This document shows positions 9,088 to 18,403 of a DNA stretch of 64,000 nt, in pieces. The position numbers and the translations under genes were made by a program. Positions within the stretch are counted from its first letter, which is position 1. Each line of letters opens with the position of its first letter. Source of the stretch: DATMGU01 sp035555315 (lineage in GTDB: Bacteria; Pseudomonadota; Alphaproteobacteria; ATCC43930; CGMCC-115725); assembly GCA_035555315.1 (NCBI GenBank), contig DATMGU010000051.1:1-64000 (forward strand). Reading direction: 5' to 3'. The notes under the pieces were generated by a model. The model saw only the letters and a list, made by a program, of their open reading frames with translations. It was not told the DNA's origin and made no database searches.

Positions 9088-10053
9088 ATGAAGGCAGCGG
9101 TCACGCTCATCATCTTCAATCGGCCGGACACGACCCGGCTGGTCTTCGACGCCATCGCGAAAGCGAAACCGAAGAAGCTGCTGGTCATCGCCGACGGGCC
9201 ACGGCCCGACCGGCCGGGCGAGGCGGAACGCTGCGCCGCCGCACGCGCGATCATCGGCACGGTCGATTGGGATTGCGAGATACTGACCAATTTCTCCGAC
9301 ATCAATCTGGGCTGTCGCCGGCGCGTCGCGAGCGGCCTCGATTGGGTCTTTTCGCAAGTCGAGGACAGCATCATCCTGGAGGATGATTGTCTGCCTCACC
9401 CCGATTTCTTTTCATTCTGCGATGCGCTGCTCGATCGTTATCGAGAGGATGGGAGGGTCATGGCGATCGGCGGCGCCAACCTCACGGCCGATCGTCACTG
9501 GGGCGGCGGCAGCTACTATTTCTCGCGGTATTGCCATATCTGGGGGTGGGCGAGCTGGCGCCGCGCATGGCGCCACTACGATGTCGAGATGGCCGCGCTG
9601 CCGGACTTCCTTGAACGGCAGCACGAGCATTTCCCGGCGCCTGCCGAGGCGCAGTATTGGAGCGACCTGTTCCGGGCGACGCGTGACGGGCTGATCGACA
9701 CCTGGGATTATCAGTGGCAGTTCACAATCCTGCGCCAGCAGGGGCTGACGATCGTGCCGAACGCGAATCTCGTATCCAATATCGGCTTCGGGCCGGATGC
9801 GACCCATACCAAGGATACAGGGGGTCGCGGCGCCGTCGTGCCGGTGCACGCGCTGGGCGCGTTGCGCCATCCGAGCGAGATCGCCTACAACCGGCTCGCC
9901 GACCAGCATTTCTTCCGGCTCGTTCACCATCGCTCCTTCGCGCGGCGCGCCCGCGATAAACTGGTCCGGCGGTGGCGAGCATTCAACCGATGGCGGGACC
10001 GCGTCCAACTATCCGGTGGCGGACGCTCGGCGGATAGCGGCAGGATCTCGTAG
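9088..10053 (+). CDS. GT-A type glycosyltransferase (GT2-like)
   Basis: 321 aa from ATG 9088, fourteen bases after the polymerase gene. AVTLIIFNRPDTTRLVFDAI followed by KKLLVIADGPRP is a nucleotide-sugar-binding start, and DSIILEDDCLPHPDFFSFC supplies an acidic metal-binding motif. The conserved WGWASWRRAW block in the middle is typical of the family often loosely annotated as hemolytic protein HlpA-like. Soluble; probable sugar transferase of the same locus. The stop TAG shares its G with the GTG start of the flippase, so the two are probably translationally coupled. Confidence 0.82.
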   Translation: MKAAVTLIIFNRPDTTRLVFDAIAKAKPKKLLVIADGPRPDRPGEAERCAAARAIIGTVDWDCEILTNFSDINLGCRRRVASGLDWVFSQVEDSIILEDDCLPHPDFFSFCDALLDRYREDGRVMAIGGANLTADRHWGGGSYYFSRYCHIWGWASWRRAWRHYDVEMAALPDFLERQHEHFPAPAEAQYWSDLFRATRDGLIDTWDYQWQFTILRQQGLTIVPNANLVSNIGFGPDATHTKDTGGRGAVVPVHALGALRHPSEIAYNRLADQHFFRLVHHRSFARRARDKLVRRWRAFNRWRDRVQLSGGGRSADSGRIS

Positions 10054-11390
10054 TGGTGGAGGCCGCCGCCGGCGTCGCCACCCGCCCGGCGCAGCGCAAA
10101 GCCCGCGAACTCATCGCGAATTTCCTGTGGCTGACCGCCGAGCGCGTGCTCGACATGGTCGTGGCGATTGCCGTGACCGTGCTGATGGCTCGCTATCTTG
10201 GTCCGGCGCGCTATGGCGACCTCGCCTACGTGGTCGGCCTATCGACCATGTTCGCGGCGATCGCCCGTGCCGGGATCGATCAGATCGTGATACGCGATCT
10301 GGTGACCTTTCCGCAGTACAAGGACAGGATGCTGGGGACGGCCGGCATCATCAAGCTGGCCGCCGGTGTGATCGCCACGCTGCTGATGCTAGCGACCCTG
10401 GGCCTGATCGGCGGGACGGACCGGTCCCAATTCCTGCTCGGCGCGATCCTCGCGACCACGCTGCTAATCCAGGCGATGGATGTGCCGGAAATGCTGTTCA
10501 GCTCGCGCACGCAGTCGCGCTATCCGGTCATGTCGCGGTCCTTCGCCCGGATCGTCATGGCGCTTGTCCGGACCGGGCTCATCTATGTCTCGGCACCGCT
10601 CCTCGCGTTTGCTTGCGCGGCGGCGATTGAGCCGATGCTGATCGTTCTCATGATGCTCGTGGTTTATTGCGGTCAGGGCAACCGCGTGCGAGCCCTGCGC
10701 TTCGACCCCGGGCTCGCCAGGTCGGTGGCGTGGCAGGGCCTGCCGCTCATGGTGTCCGGCGTCGCCATCCTGGTGATGATGCGCAGCGATCTCATCCTGC
10801 TCGAATGGTTGCGCGGGTCTGCCACCGTTGGCGTTTTTGCGAGCGCCACGCGGATCGCCGATATGTGCACCTTTGTCGCGACCGGCGTCATGACCTCGGT
10901 CACCCCGACGCTGATCGCCGTCGGGTTAGAGAACAAGGCGCGCTATGACGGCTTCATCGCCCGCCTCTATCAGGGCCTCGCCCTGGTCATGATCCTCGTT
11001 TCGCTGCTCGTCACGCTCTTCGCCGGCACTTTCATCCATCTGCTCCTGGGCCCCTCCTATGCGGGGGCGGCGGAGGTCCTGCGCATCTACATCTGGTCGA
11101 GCGTTTTCATCGCATTAGGGGTGGTTCAGGGTCAGTGGCTGGTCAATGAGGGCTATCAGCGGTTCATCTTCTACCGGGCCGCCGCCGGTGCCATCATCAA
11201 CATCCTGGCCAATCTTGTGCTGATACCGGCCTATGGCGCGCAGGGTGCCGCCCTCGCCACCTGCATCGCGCAATTCGCCTCCTGCGTGCTGTCCAATCTC
11301 TTCTATGACGCAGCGACCCGCGGCATGTTCGTGCTGCAGGCAAAGGCGCTCCTCGGCCTCAATCTCCGGACGTTGTTACCCGCTCGTTGA
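10053..11390 (+). CDS. Wzx-type polysaccharide flippase (MOP superfamily)
   Basis: 445 aa, about twelve predicted membrane segments. The N-terminus ANFLWLTAERVLDMVVAIAV, followed by LMARYLGPARYGDLAYV, is the classic start of oligosaccharide flippases of the MOP superfamily. Expected role: translocating undecaprenyl-linked repeat units from the cytoplasmic to the periplasmic face for the polymerase at 7626. GTG start at 10053 overlaps the preceding stop by one base. The segment LRIYIWSSVFIALGVVQGQW is conserved in this family. Substrate unknown. Confidence 0.9.
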   Translation: MVEAAAGVATRPAQRKARELIANFLWLTAERVLDMVVAIAVTVLMARYLGPARYGDLAYVVGLSTMFAAIARAGIDQIVIRDLVTFPQYKDRMLGTAGIIKLAAGVIATLLMLATLGLIGGTDRSQFLLGAILATTLLIQAMDVPEMLFSSRTQSRYPVMSRSFARIVMALVRTGLIYVSAPLLAFACAAAIEPMLIVLMMLVVYCGQGNRVRALRFDPGLARSVAWQGLPLMVSGVAILVMMRSDLILLEWLRGSATVGVFASATRIADMCTFVATGVMTSVTPTLIAVGLENKARYDGFIARLYQGLALVMILVSLLVTLFAGTFIHLLLGPSYAGAAEVLRIYIWSSVFIALGVVQGQWLVNEGYQRFIFYRAAAGAIINILANLVLIPAYGAQGAALATCIAQFASCVLSNLFYDAATRGMFVLQAKALLGLNLRTLLPAR

Positions 11391-11401
11391 GGAGAAGAGA
11401 T

Positions 11402-11451
11402 CAGAAGGCCGGGATTACAGAAAGCTCGGGACGTCAGAAAGCCCGGGATCG
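11402..11451. repeat. Three imperfect 16-17-base tandem repeats
   Basis: Units of the form CAGAAAGCYCGGGANNN occur at 11402-11417, 11418-11434 and 11435-11451. They start just after the flippase stop and run into the 3' end of the convergent glycosyltransferase. No clear terminator stem is formed. The copies are degenerate. Confidence 0.5.
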
Positions 11452-12618
11452 GGCGCGCATCGCGATCGGGCCGCGGACCCGCGATGCGCGCAACCGGTGG
11501 TACAGTTCCACCACCTCGTCGACCATGCGCGGCGCTCGGAAATCGCGGCTCTTTTCGATGGCGGCGAGCGCCATGTCATGCCGCAGCGCGCCATTATCGG
11601 CGAGCGTGATTAAAGCCGTCGCAAGGTCCGTCGCGACCTGGGGCTCATGGACCTGCCGGATGATGAGGCCGGTCACCCCGTGATCGACGAGCGTTCGGGC
11701 GCCGCCGGCATCGGTCGTGACAACGGGAATGCCGAAGCCCATGGCTTCCATGGTCGAATAGGAAAGTCCCTCGAAGCGGCTCGGCAGGACAAATATGTCG
11801 GTCGCCGCGAAGAATTCCGAGCTCTGCACTTCTCCGGTCCAGATGATCTTGTGGCCGATGGAGAGGGTTGTCGCCATCTGACGCATTCCGGCACCCAATT
11901 CGCCATCGCCGACGATGAGCAGTCGCAGGGCCGGCCTGTCCACCGCGGCGGTGGCAAAGGCCGCCAGCAGGCGTTCGGGGGCTTTCTGGCGCACCAGACG
12001 ACCGACGAAGCCCACGCAGATGTTGTCTTCGCGCAGGCCGAGCCGTGCCCTTGCCTCCTTGCGCGGTCGAGCGATCGGCATCTTTATGCCCGAAAAGATA
12101 AGAAAAACCCGCTTCGGCGAGATGCCGAGTGCCAGCGCCTCGGCCTGTTCTTCAGGTGAGACGGTTATGATCGCGTCGGAAATTCGGCTCAACCACCGCT
12201 CGATGGCGCCGTAGATCCGCCGCTCCCATCCGTGCAGAATCGGATCGAGCGTCACGAGCGCGTTCGGCGTGTAGAGGCGCAGCGCGCTCGTCCCGAAAGC
12301 AGCCAGCCGGGCGAGGGCGCCAGCCTTCGAACTATGGCCATGCACCACGTCGAACGGACCGTACCGACGGATATAGGCACGCAGCGCCAGCAGCGAGGCG
12401 ATATCGTGAGGGCAGGGGTGCCGATACATGGCGATCTGGCGGACAGTCACCCCGGCTCCGTGAAGCGCCTCGAGCTCGCTCCGGAAATCCGGGTTGGCGC
12501 GTATCGCCGAATAGACGACATGCACATCATGCCCACGATCGCGCATGCCCTCCACCAAATCGATGACGTGGCGGCCGGATCCCTGTCCGGGGGTTTCCAT
12601 GACATGCAAAATCTTCAT
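11434..12618 (-). CDS. Glycosyltransferase family 4
   Basis: 394 aa. N-terminus MKILHVMETPGQGSGRHVID and the histidine-containing DVVHGHSSKAGALARL loop are typical of GT4 acceptor domains. The C-terminal donor domain has VGFVGRLVRQKAPERLLAAF and FEGLSYSTMEAMGFGIPVV, with the E-x7-E motif. Last gene of the polysaccharide locus, convergent with the flippase. Upstream (12619-12802) the DNA is A+T-rich, which may hold its promoter. Donor and acceptor unknown. Confidence 0.9.
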   Translation of the reverse strand: MKILHVMETPGQGSGRHVIDLVEGMRDRGHDVHVVYSAIRANPDFRSELEALHGAGVTVRQIAMYRHPCPHDIASLLALRAYIRRYGPFDVVHGHSSKAGALARLAAFGTSALRLYTPNALVTLDPILHGWERRIYGAIERWLSRISDAIITVSPEEQAEALALGISPKRVFLIFSGIKMPIARPRKEARARLGLREDNICVGFVGRLVRQKAPERLLAAFATAAVDRPALRLLIVGDGELGAGMRQMATTLSIGHKIIWTGEVQSSEFFAATDIFVLPSRFEGLSYSTMEAMGFGIPVVTTDAGGARTLVDHGVTGLIIRQVHEPQVATDLATALITLADNGALRHDMALAAIEKSRDFRAPRMVDEVVELYHRLRASRVRGPIAMRARSRAF

Positions 12619-12802
12619 CGGCCGACCTTATCTATGTATCTTATCCGTTACCTTTCTTTTCATTTAACCGCGAGAAAACATTTTGCGATAGAGAAAACAC
12701 CGGATCGCCACCGAAAATAGCACTGTTGCTTTCCCCGGTGAGGGCCGATCGCGAGCCGCCCTCGGCAAGATCGGATCGTGGGACGTCGAGCGACGGTGCG
12801 AT

Positions 12803-14860
12803 TTAGCAAAGAGGTTTTCGCGAGAACTGACAAATCGTGTCCAGCGCATGGACCGCGATAAGGATGGCTTCCGCCCGCCGTCTTCCCTCGGTGATCGTGA
12901 TTTGGGTAAGGAGCGACGCGACCGGATGAAGACCGATTCCGTCCATCCGGTCGCCCAGCGCGGCGATCTTCGCGGTGCTACCAGGATCGTGCATCCGCCC
13001 GCCGAGTTCGCAAAGCCCGAGCACCTGATCCAGTGCTATGTGCAAGATCCGCTCGGTCGATGCCCGAACGCTCGCTGTCGGCGGCGGTCGCGCGATCCGC
13101 GTCCCAACGAGGCTACGACCGAGGATACGGTCCTTCAGGGACGAATGCTTCTTCTCCTCGACGAACTCATGACGTCGGTCGAGCGAGAACAATGTTGAGG
13201 TTCCATGACCGACAAAAGCATAGGGGAAAAGCCCGACGGTTTCTCCCCGTATCGCGAGCGTCGTGAAGATCGCCTCGGGAAGTTTGCCGCGCAAGGATGC
13301 CTCCATTGCGCGAATTCTGTTCTGTCGGTGCGATACATTCTCGACGACGAGGTCGATACGCTTTCCACGACGATCGAAGACCGGAACGATAAGCTCTTGC
13401 GCGATTTCATCGAATGTCGGGTGTCCGATCCTCGCGGGTGCGAGGATGACAATTTCGGCATTCCGGCGACCGCCGCGGAGCGACGGCGCGAAGACTTGCC
13501 GAACGAACGCGTCCAGTTCCGCCCAATCCGAGAAGCTATTTTCCCAGCGGGCCTCGGTCTCGCGCTGGTATCGGGCCGGCACGAGGCGGGCTTCGGTGTC
13601 GCGGCTGAGCGACAGGCGCCCGCTCGGTGACGCCGCGGCGCCTCGCAGGCGGATTTCGGACCGGGCCAGCTTAGCAAGAATAGATCCCCATACAGGCTCC
13701 TGCTCGATTGCCAGTTCCGGAACAAAGCTGGGATCCTGCCCATTGGCGCGCGCCAGGGACGCGGTGAACCATCGCCGTTGTTCGGGCGCGTAGAAATGCG
13801 CCGTCGCCCCTCTGGCGCCCGAGGGCGTTTTCCAGACCTCGACGCCACATCCGACGAGCGTGATGTCGCCGATCGGCTCGAAGGTTTCCCGAGCGTATCC
13901 CCGAAGTGCCGTGTCGGAAGGGGATCGCCGGAGGGCTTCGATCAGGGCGAAACATCGTGAAGCCGCGCGTAAACTCACTAACGCCTCGAATTCCACATCC
14001 CGCTCCCGCCGCCGCCGGACGTCTTCCGACAGACGCCGCAACGCCGCGCTCAGGCGGAAAAGCCCTCCGGCGCGCGTGGCAACCGCCGCGTCGAACAACC
14101 GGTCTTCGAGCGCCTCGGGGGCTGCCGCGAGCCCCAATCGCGCCCACTCGATCAGGAGGTCGTGTGCGATATCGAGAAGTGCCGATGGGGTGTCCGCCTT
14201 GTCGTGATCGGCCACGTCGCGGGAAGCTTCGCCTCGCGGGTGATCCAGGCCATGGGCGCCACGGATTGCGAGAAGCGTCTGCGCGCGGAGTATTCTCGCC
14301 TCGGCGGCGGATGCCTTGCAGATCATCCCGGCGATGCCGAGGCCAGCGAGGTATCGCACTTCCGGGTGGCCCTCAAACTCGACGATACAGCTCGACCCGG
14401 ACACCGTGATTCTGGGCTCCCCGAGCCTTTCGGCGGATTCCCCGGCACGCGAGAGGAGGGCGCGGCCGAAGGCGCCGATGAGTTCCTTCTCGGAGAAGGC
14501 CAGAATCTCGGCCACCGGATCTGGGGCCGGCGAAGGCGTGTCGGCGAAACGCTCCACATTGTCCGATGAGGGCGTGCTCGCGCGCGCTTCCTTCGACGAC
14601 GGCCTGTCGCGAAGCAGAAGAAGCGCGCCGATGACGTGGCGGCATACCTCGCTGGACGGACAGGTACAGGTCGTCTCGTCGAGACCACCGTGTCTTACCG
14701 TCACCACCGCGTCGGCCATCTCGACGATTGCCTCGCGATGATCGTGCCGGCTGACCTGGGCTGTCCCCGTCTCCAAATCTCGGCGGGCGCGCCGCACCAT
14801 TCCTCGCGACGTCGCTGCCTCAAGCGTCGCATCGTCCCACATGTCGAGGCGCAGAGGCAT
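12803..14860 (-). CDS. SWIM zinc-finger protein, YehQ-like (five-gene MoxR/VWA operon)
   Basis: 685 aa from ATG 14860, two bases after the VWA gene's stop. A SWIM zinc finger (CxCxnCxH) is formed by Cys65, Cys67, Cys73 and His75 (ETTCTCPSSEVCRHVIG). SWIM domains bind Zn and often mediate DNA or protein contacts. The remaining ~600 residues hold no domain I recognise, are rich in Arg, and end with a predicted helical region (LTQITITEGRRRAEAILI). Position as last gene after the VWA gene matches E. coli yehP-yehQ as I remember it. Probably a substrate- or nucleic-acid-recognition subunit of the operon; function not established. Confidence 0.82.
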   Translation of the reverse strand: MPLRLDMWDDATLEAATSRGMVRRARRDLETGTAQVSRHDHREAIVEMADAVVTVRHGGLDETTCTCPSSEVCRHVIGALLLLRDRPSSKEARASTPSSDNVERFADTPSPAPDPVAEILAFSEKELIGAFGRALLSRAGESAERLGEPRITVSGSSCIVEFEGHPEVRYLAGLGIAGMICKASAAEARILRAQTLLAIRGAHGLDHPRGEASRDVADHDKADTPSALLDIAHDLLIEWARLGLAAAPEALEDRLFDAAVATRAGGLFRLSAALRRLSEDVRRRRERDVEFEALVSLRAASRCFALIEALRRSPSDTALRGYARETFEPIGDITLVGCGVEVWKTPSGARGATAHFYAPEQRRWFTASLARANGQDPSFVPELAIEQEPVWGSILAKLARSEIRLRGAAASPSGRLSLSRDTEARLVPARYQRETEARWENSFSDWAELDAFVRQVFAPSLRGGRRNAEIVILAPARIGHPTFDEIAQELIVPVFDRRGKRIDLVVENVSHRQNRIRAMEASLRGKLPEAIFTTLAIRGETVGLFPYAFVGHGTSTLFSLDRRHEFVEEKKHSSLKDRILGRSLVGTRIARPPPTASVRASTERILHIALDQVLGLCELGGRMHDPGSTAKIAALGDRMDGIGLHPVASLLTQITITEGRRRAEAILIAVHALDTICQFSRKPLC

Positions 14861-14862
14861 GG

Positions 14863-15990
14863 TCAACCAATGATCCCGGCGATCCATTCGGCAAACCGGT
14901 CGGGCGTCAAGGCGGCCACATTCATGCCCGCCGACGCCATCTTCTGAGCCATGCCACGGTCGAAGACCGCCCGACCGTCATCGTCCAAGGCGGCGAGGCC
15001 GAGCATTGTCACCCGAGCTTCGGCGAGCCCCCGCACCGATGCGATCATGCGCGCGGGCGAACCGCCCTCGCAAAGATCGCTGATCAGCACCAGCACCGTG
15101 CGTGTCGGCTGTCGCACGAGCGTTTCGCAATAGCTCAGCGCCTGACCGATATCCGTGCCGCCGCCCAACTGGACCGACATCAGCACGTCGACCGGATCAC
15201 CGATCCGATCCGTGAGATCGACCACGGCGGTATCGAACACGACAAGCTTCACCGACACGCTGGGAAGGGCGGTCAGCACCGCGGCCATCACGGCGGAATA
15301 GATCACGGAGGTCAGCATCGAGCCGCTCTGGTCGACGCAGAGGATGATCGTCCAGGGCAAGCGCCGGCGCGACCGCGCCACGAATCTGAGCCGTTCGGCC
15401 ACGATGACCCGCCGATCGGCATCCCAATTCTTCAAGTTCATCCGGATGGTGCGACGCCAGTCGAAGTCCGTCGCGGCACGGCGCTGCGACGATTGGGATC
15501 GCTGGCGAGTGCCGGATACCGCTCGGGCGAGGCTCGTCCTGCACCGCTTCAACAGGTCGTCCACGACGGTACGTGCCACACCGCGGATGGTTTCGAGCAT
15601 CGCGGGGTTTGCCCTGCCCTTGAAGGCGATCAACGCTCCGAGCAGGTCGATAGTCGGCGCAAGTGTCCGGAGCACGTTGGGATCGTTCAGCAATTCGGTC
15701 ATGCCGAACCGGTCGAGCGCATGGCCTTGGATGGTCTGGAACACACTTTCGGGAAACAGGCGTCTTGCTTTGTGGAGCCATGTCGGCAGGGCGAGTTGCG
15801 ACGGATGCAGCGAACCACGCCCCTTCTCTCCTCCCAAGCGGAGACCACGTTCCGCATAGGCGCGGCCGTAAACATGATCGAGCGCACGATCCATCCGCTC
15901 ATCGACGCCGCCCAGCGGATTCTGAAGCGCGTCATCGGAGAAGCGGCCGAGAACCAGCCGCCATCGGCGAATGCCGGTCGGGGCGCTCAT
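14863..15990 (-). CDS. VWA-domain protein, YehP-like
   Basis: 375 aa. ATG at 15990 overlaps the DUF5682 stop as ATGA; a longer frame upstream lacks support. The C-terminal half is a von Willebrand A domain with a complete MIDAS: Asp220-x-Ser222-x-Ser224 in CVDQSGSM, a Thr in GGTDIGQAL, and an Asp in LVLISDLCEGG. The N-terminal ~200 residues are helical and Arg-rich. VWA proteins paired with MoxR ATPases usually act as metal-dependent adaptors that deliver targets to the ATPase. Length and order agree with E. coli YehP (about 378 aa, from memory). Confidence 0.88.
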   Translation of the reverse strand: MSAPTGIRRWRLVLGRFSDDALQNPLGGVDERMDRALDHVYGRAYAERGLRLGGEKGRGSLHPSQLALPTWLHKARRLFPESVFQTIQGHALDRFGMTELLNDPNVLRTLAPTIDLLGALIAFKGRANPAMLETIRGVARTVVDDLLKRCRTSLARAVSGTRQRSQSSQRRAATDFDWRRTIRMNLKNWDADRRVIVAERLRFVARSRRRLPWTIILCVDQSGSMLTSVIYSAVMAAVLTALPSVSVKLVVFDTAVVDLTDRIGDPVDVLMSVQLGGGTDIGQALSYCETLVRQPTRTVLVLISDLCEGGSPARMIASVRGLAEARVTMLGLAALDDDGRAVFDRGMAQKMASAGMNVAALTPDRFAEWIAGIIG

Positions 15991-18401
15991 CCACGAGCCC
16001 CCGCGTCCAGCCACGCGCCAAGTCCGTCCTCCCGCCACAGCCGTTCGAACTCGCGCGAGATGTCGATATTCCGGTGGAGTTCGGCTTCGCTCAGGGGAAT
16101 GGGTTGGTGGATCTCAAGCTCGTGGGGCGTAAGACCATGGTGTGACGCGATCGAGGCGCTGAGCGCCTCGGCTTCTCCGGGAGCGAGATCCGTGAAGGCT
16201 GACCTCAGATGCGGCAGGAGTTGGACGAATTCCGGCTCGTCGAGGTCGCAGATCGCCTGGTCGATCGCCGCAACGACCTCATCCATCCGGCGCAACGACG
16301 CCGGCGAAACCATCAGGAGGCCCGCGATCGGGGCGACACGATCGGCCGCCTCCACCGCTGTGCCGGCCAAGGCTCCGGCCATACGGGAAGCCAGGAATGC
16401 CGTCGACCGTCGTCCAAATTGAACGGACAGCGTGGCCACGGCGCCATGCAGCAAGGGCGGCAACTCCGTCTCGACCAAATCGTCCACGGCCTCCGTGAAC
16501 AGGTCTGGATCGATCTCCGGCAACTCGCCCGCGGAATCCACGACGTCGCGTATCATAACGAGTGCCTGCGCCGCCTGCGCCATTTGCTCTCGCTTGGTCG
16601 CTCCGATCATCGGCAAGAGAAAGACGGCGCGCCGGTAGCAGGCGCCGAGCATTCCGCCCAATCTCGGTTCTCCCATGAGGTTCAAGACCGGGCGTGAACA
16701 CCACAGCAGAAAGAGCGTGCGCAAGGCGGTCGAAACCCGGGAAAGCTCGGAATCCTGGCTGATTTCGCCTTCCAGAAGGTGCAGAAGTTCTCTGAGAAGC
16801 ACCGGGGTGACCCCCGACCTGGCCGCGGACAGCAGTAAATTGGCCGCTTCGGCGGCATTGCGGCCCCGCCCCCCAGCGGCGAGCTTTGTCGCGCGGCGTC
16901 TCAAACAGGCGGCGCATGCGCGCTCTACATCGTCGCCATCCGCACCGGCCTCGATCAGGCGCGCCTCGACGAGCGGCGACCACGCATAGCTCCAGATTTC
17001 GAACAACGTATCGAGATCGATCCCGGCGGCGTAGTCGGCGCCTTGTTCAAGTCGGGCGAATTCGGCGCCGATGACGGTCATCGCATGAACAAACCGGCTC
17101 GCCTCCCGGTGGCGTTCGTTTCGATGGATGTCGAGATCGCGTCGCCGCGTGATCGAATCGGTCACCGAAAAGCCCAGGGAGCGTGCCTGGCGCCGCGCGG
17201 CTTCGACGAGTGGGGGCGAGCCGGCATCGAGGGGGACATCCCCAATTCCGGTTCCGGTTAGGCGCATCGCCAACTCTTCCATCAGCGGTGACCCGAACCG
17301 CGGGTCCTCATCCTTTAGCAGCGCCGCGCGCGCGGCATCGAACACCTCCGAGCGCAGGGGACCCGGCAGCCCGCGCAAATCAGCAAGGGTGGTCGCATGC
17401 CGAAGGGCTTCGACGATCGCGGGCACGCTCGGCGCGAAACCGGGTCGCACCGACCGCAAATGGGCAGTGAGGTCGAGGAAGACCTCCTCCGCTGATGTCT
17501 TGAAAGGGTTCGCTTCACCTCGTTCGGCGGCGGCGAAGAGGAGCTCGTAATAGCGTGGGTTCGGCATTCCAGCCGCATACCCGTTGAGGGCGTCCAATCG
17601 CTGATGGGAAAACCGGACCAGATAGGATCGTGATTGCCGACCTTTCGGGTCCGATATGCCCGTTTCCTTCGGCGGATCGAGTAGGGCGCTCGTGTGAAGG
17701 CCCCCCGTCACGACGGCGATGACCCCGTCCGTCGTTCCGATGGCGCTGGCGAGGCGGGCTGCCATATATCGTTCGCGGGCAAGCGTGCCGTCCCGCTCAA
17801 GCTCCTCTCCCGCATAGGTCTGTCGCGCGAGCAGACAATACGTGCCGACATCGGCGAAAAAACGCCGCCAGTCCGGTTCGGCGAGCTTTGCCTCGAAAAG
17901 ACGATCCCAGAGTTCGTTGAAGTCTCGACACCCCGTCCGCTGGATCAGGGCGCGACCATAGTTCGAATGATCGAGCCGCCGATCATCGGTGAGAATGATC
18001 GGGGTGTTGTTGACAAGACCGGCCTCGCCCCGTTCGAAGGATGCTAGATCGAAGAACTGGATAGCGGCTTCACAAGCCGTGGCAGCTCGGATCGCCGCGT
18101 ATTCGGGCGCTGTTGCGGAGATAGGCCAATAGGCGACGGATGAGGCGGTTTCCGTCTGCCTGCGACCCGGCATCGCGACGATCGCCGCGGGAGGGCGTAG
18201 CGCCGGATCGGCCAGAAGCGGGATCAGATGCGAAAAATCGCTCGGCATCTCGATCAGAACCAGTTTTGGCCGTATCTCTCGAAAGGCTCGGGTGAGGTGG
18301 ACTGCGCAGGCGGGACTGTGGTGGCGGATCGGAAAGAAGTGAACCGAACGCTCCGCCGCCAGCAGACGCTCCGTGAATCGCGAGACCGCGGCCTTGTCCA
18401 T
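15987..18401 (-). CDS. DUF5682-family protein, YehM-like
   Basis: 804 aa. The N-terminal ~260 residues have HFFPIRHHSPACAVHL (His27, His28, Ser29, Pro30), Glu51 in VLIEMPSD, RERYMAARL around Arg211, and VVTGGLHTSAL with His236. This arrangement (early His, Glu, Arg-x-Met, late GxxH) resembles the EreA/ChaN/TraB-like superfamily, so a hydrolase-like site is possible; that is inference. The rest is alpha-helical and Ala/Leu-rich without a recognised domain. It starts two bases after the MoxR stop and overlaps the VWA start by four. Central gene of the operon. Confidence 0.82.
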   Translation of the reverse strand: MDKAAVSRFTERLLAAERSVHFFPIRHHSPACAVHLTRAFREIRPKLVLIEMPSDFSHLIPLLADPALRPPAAIVAMPGRRQTETASSVAYWPISATAPEYAAIRAATACEAAIQFFDLASFERGEAGLVNNTPIILTDDRRLDHSNYGRALIQRTGCRDFNELWDRLFEAKLAEPDWRRFFADVGTYCLLARQTYAGEELERDGTLARERYMAARLASAIGTTDGVIAVVTGGLHTSALLDPPKETGISDPKGRQSRSYLVRFSHQRLDALNGYAAGMPNPRYYELLFAAAERGEANPFKTSAEEVFLDLTAHLRSVRPGFAPSVPAIVEALRHATTLADLRGLPGPLRSEVFDAARAALLKDEDPRFGSPLMEELAMRLTGTGIGDVPLDAGSPPLVEAARRQARSLGFSVTDSITRRRDLDIHRNERHREASRFVHAMTVIGAEFARLEQGADYAAGIDLDTLFEIWSYAWSPLVEARLIEAGADGDDVERACAACLRRRATKLAAGGRGRNAAEAANLLLSAARSGVTPVLLRELLHLLEGEISQDSELSRVSTALRTLFLLWCSRPVLNLMGEPRLGGMLGACYRRAVFLLPMIGATKREQMAQAAQALVMIRDVVDSAGELPEIDPDLFTEAVDDLVETELPPLLHGAVATLSVQFGRRSTAFLASRMAGALAGTAVEAADRVAPIAGLLMVSPASLRRMDEVVAAIDQAICDLDEPEFVQLLPHLRSAFTDLAPGEAEALSASIASHHGLTPHELEIHQPIPLSEAELHRNIDISREFERLWREDGLGAWLDAGARG

Positions 18402-18403
18402 CT

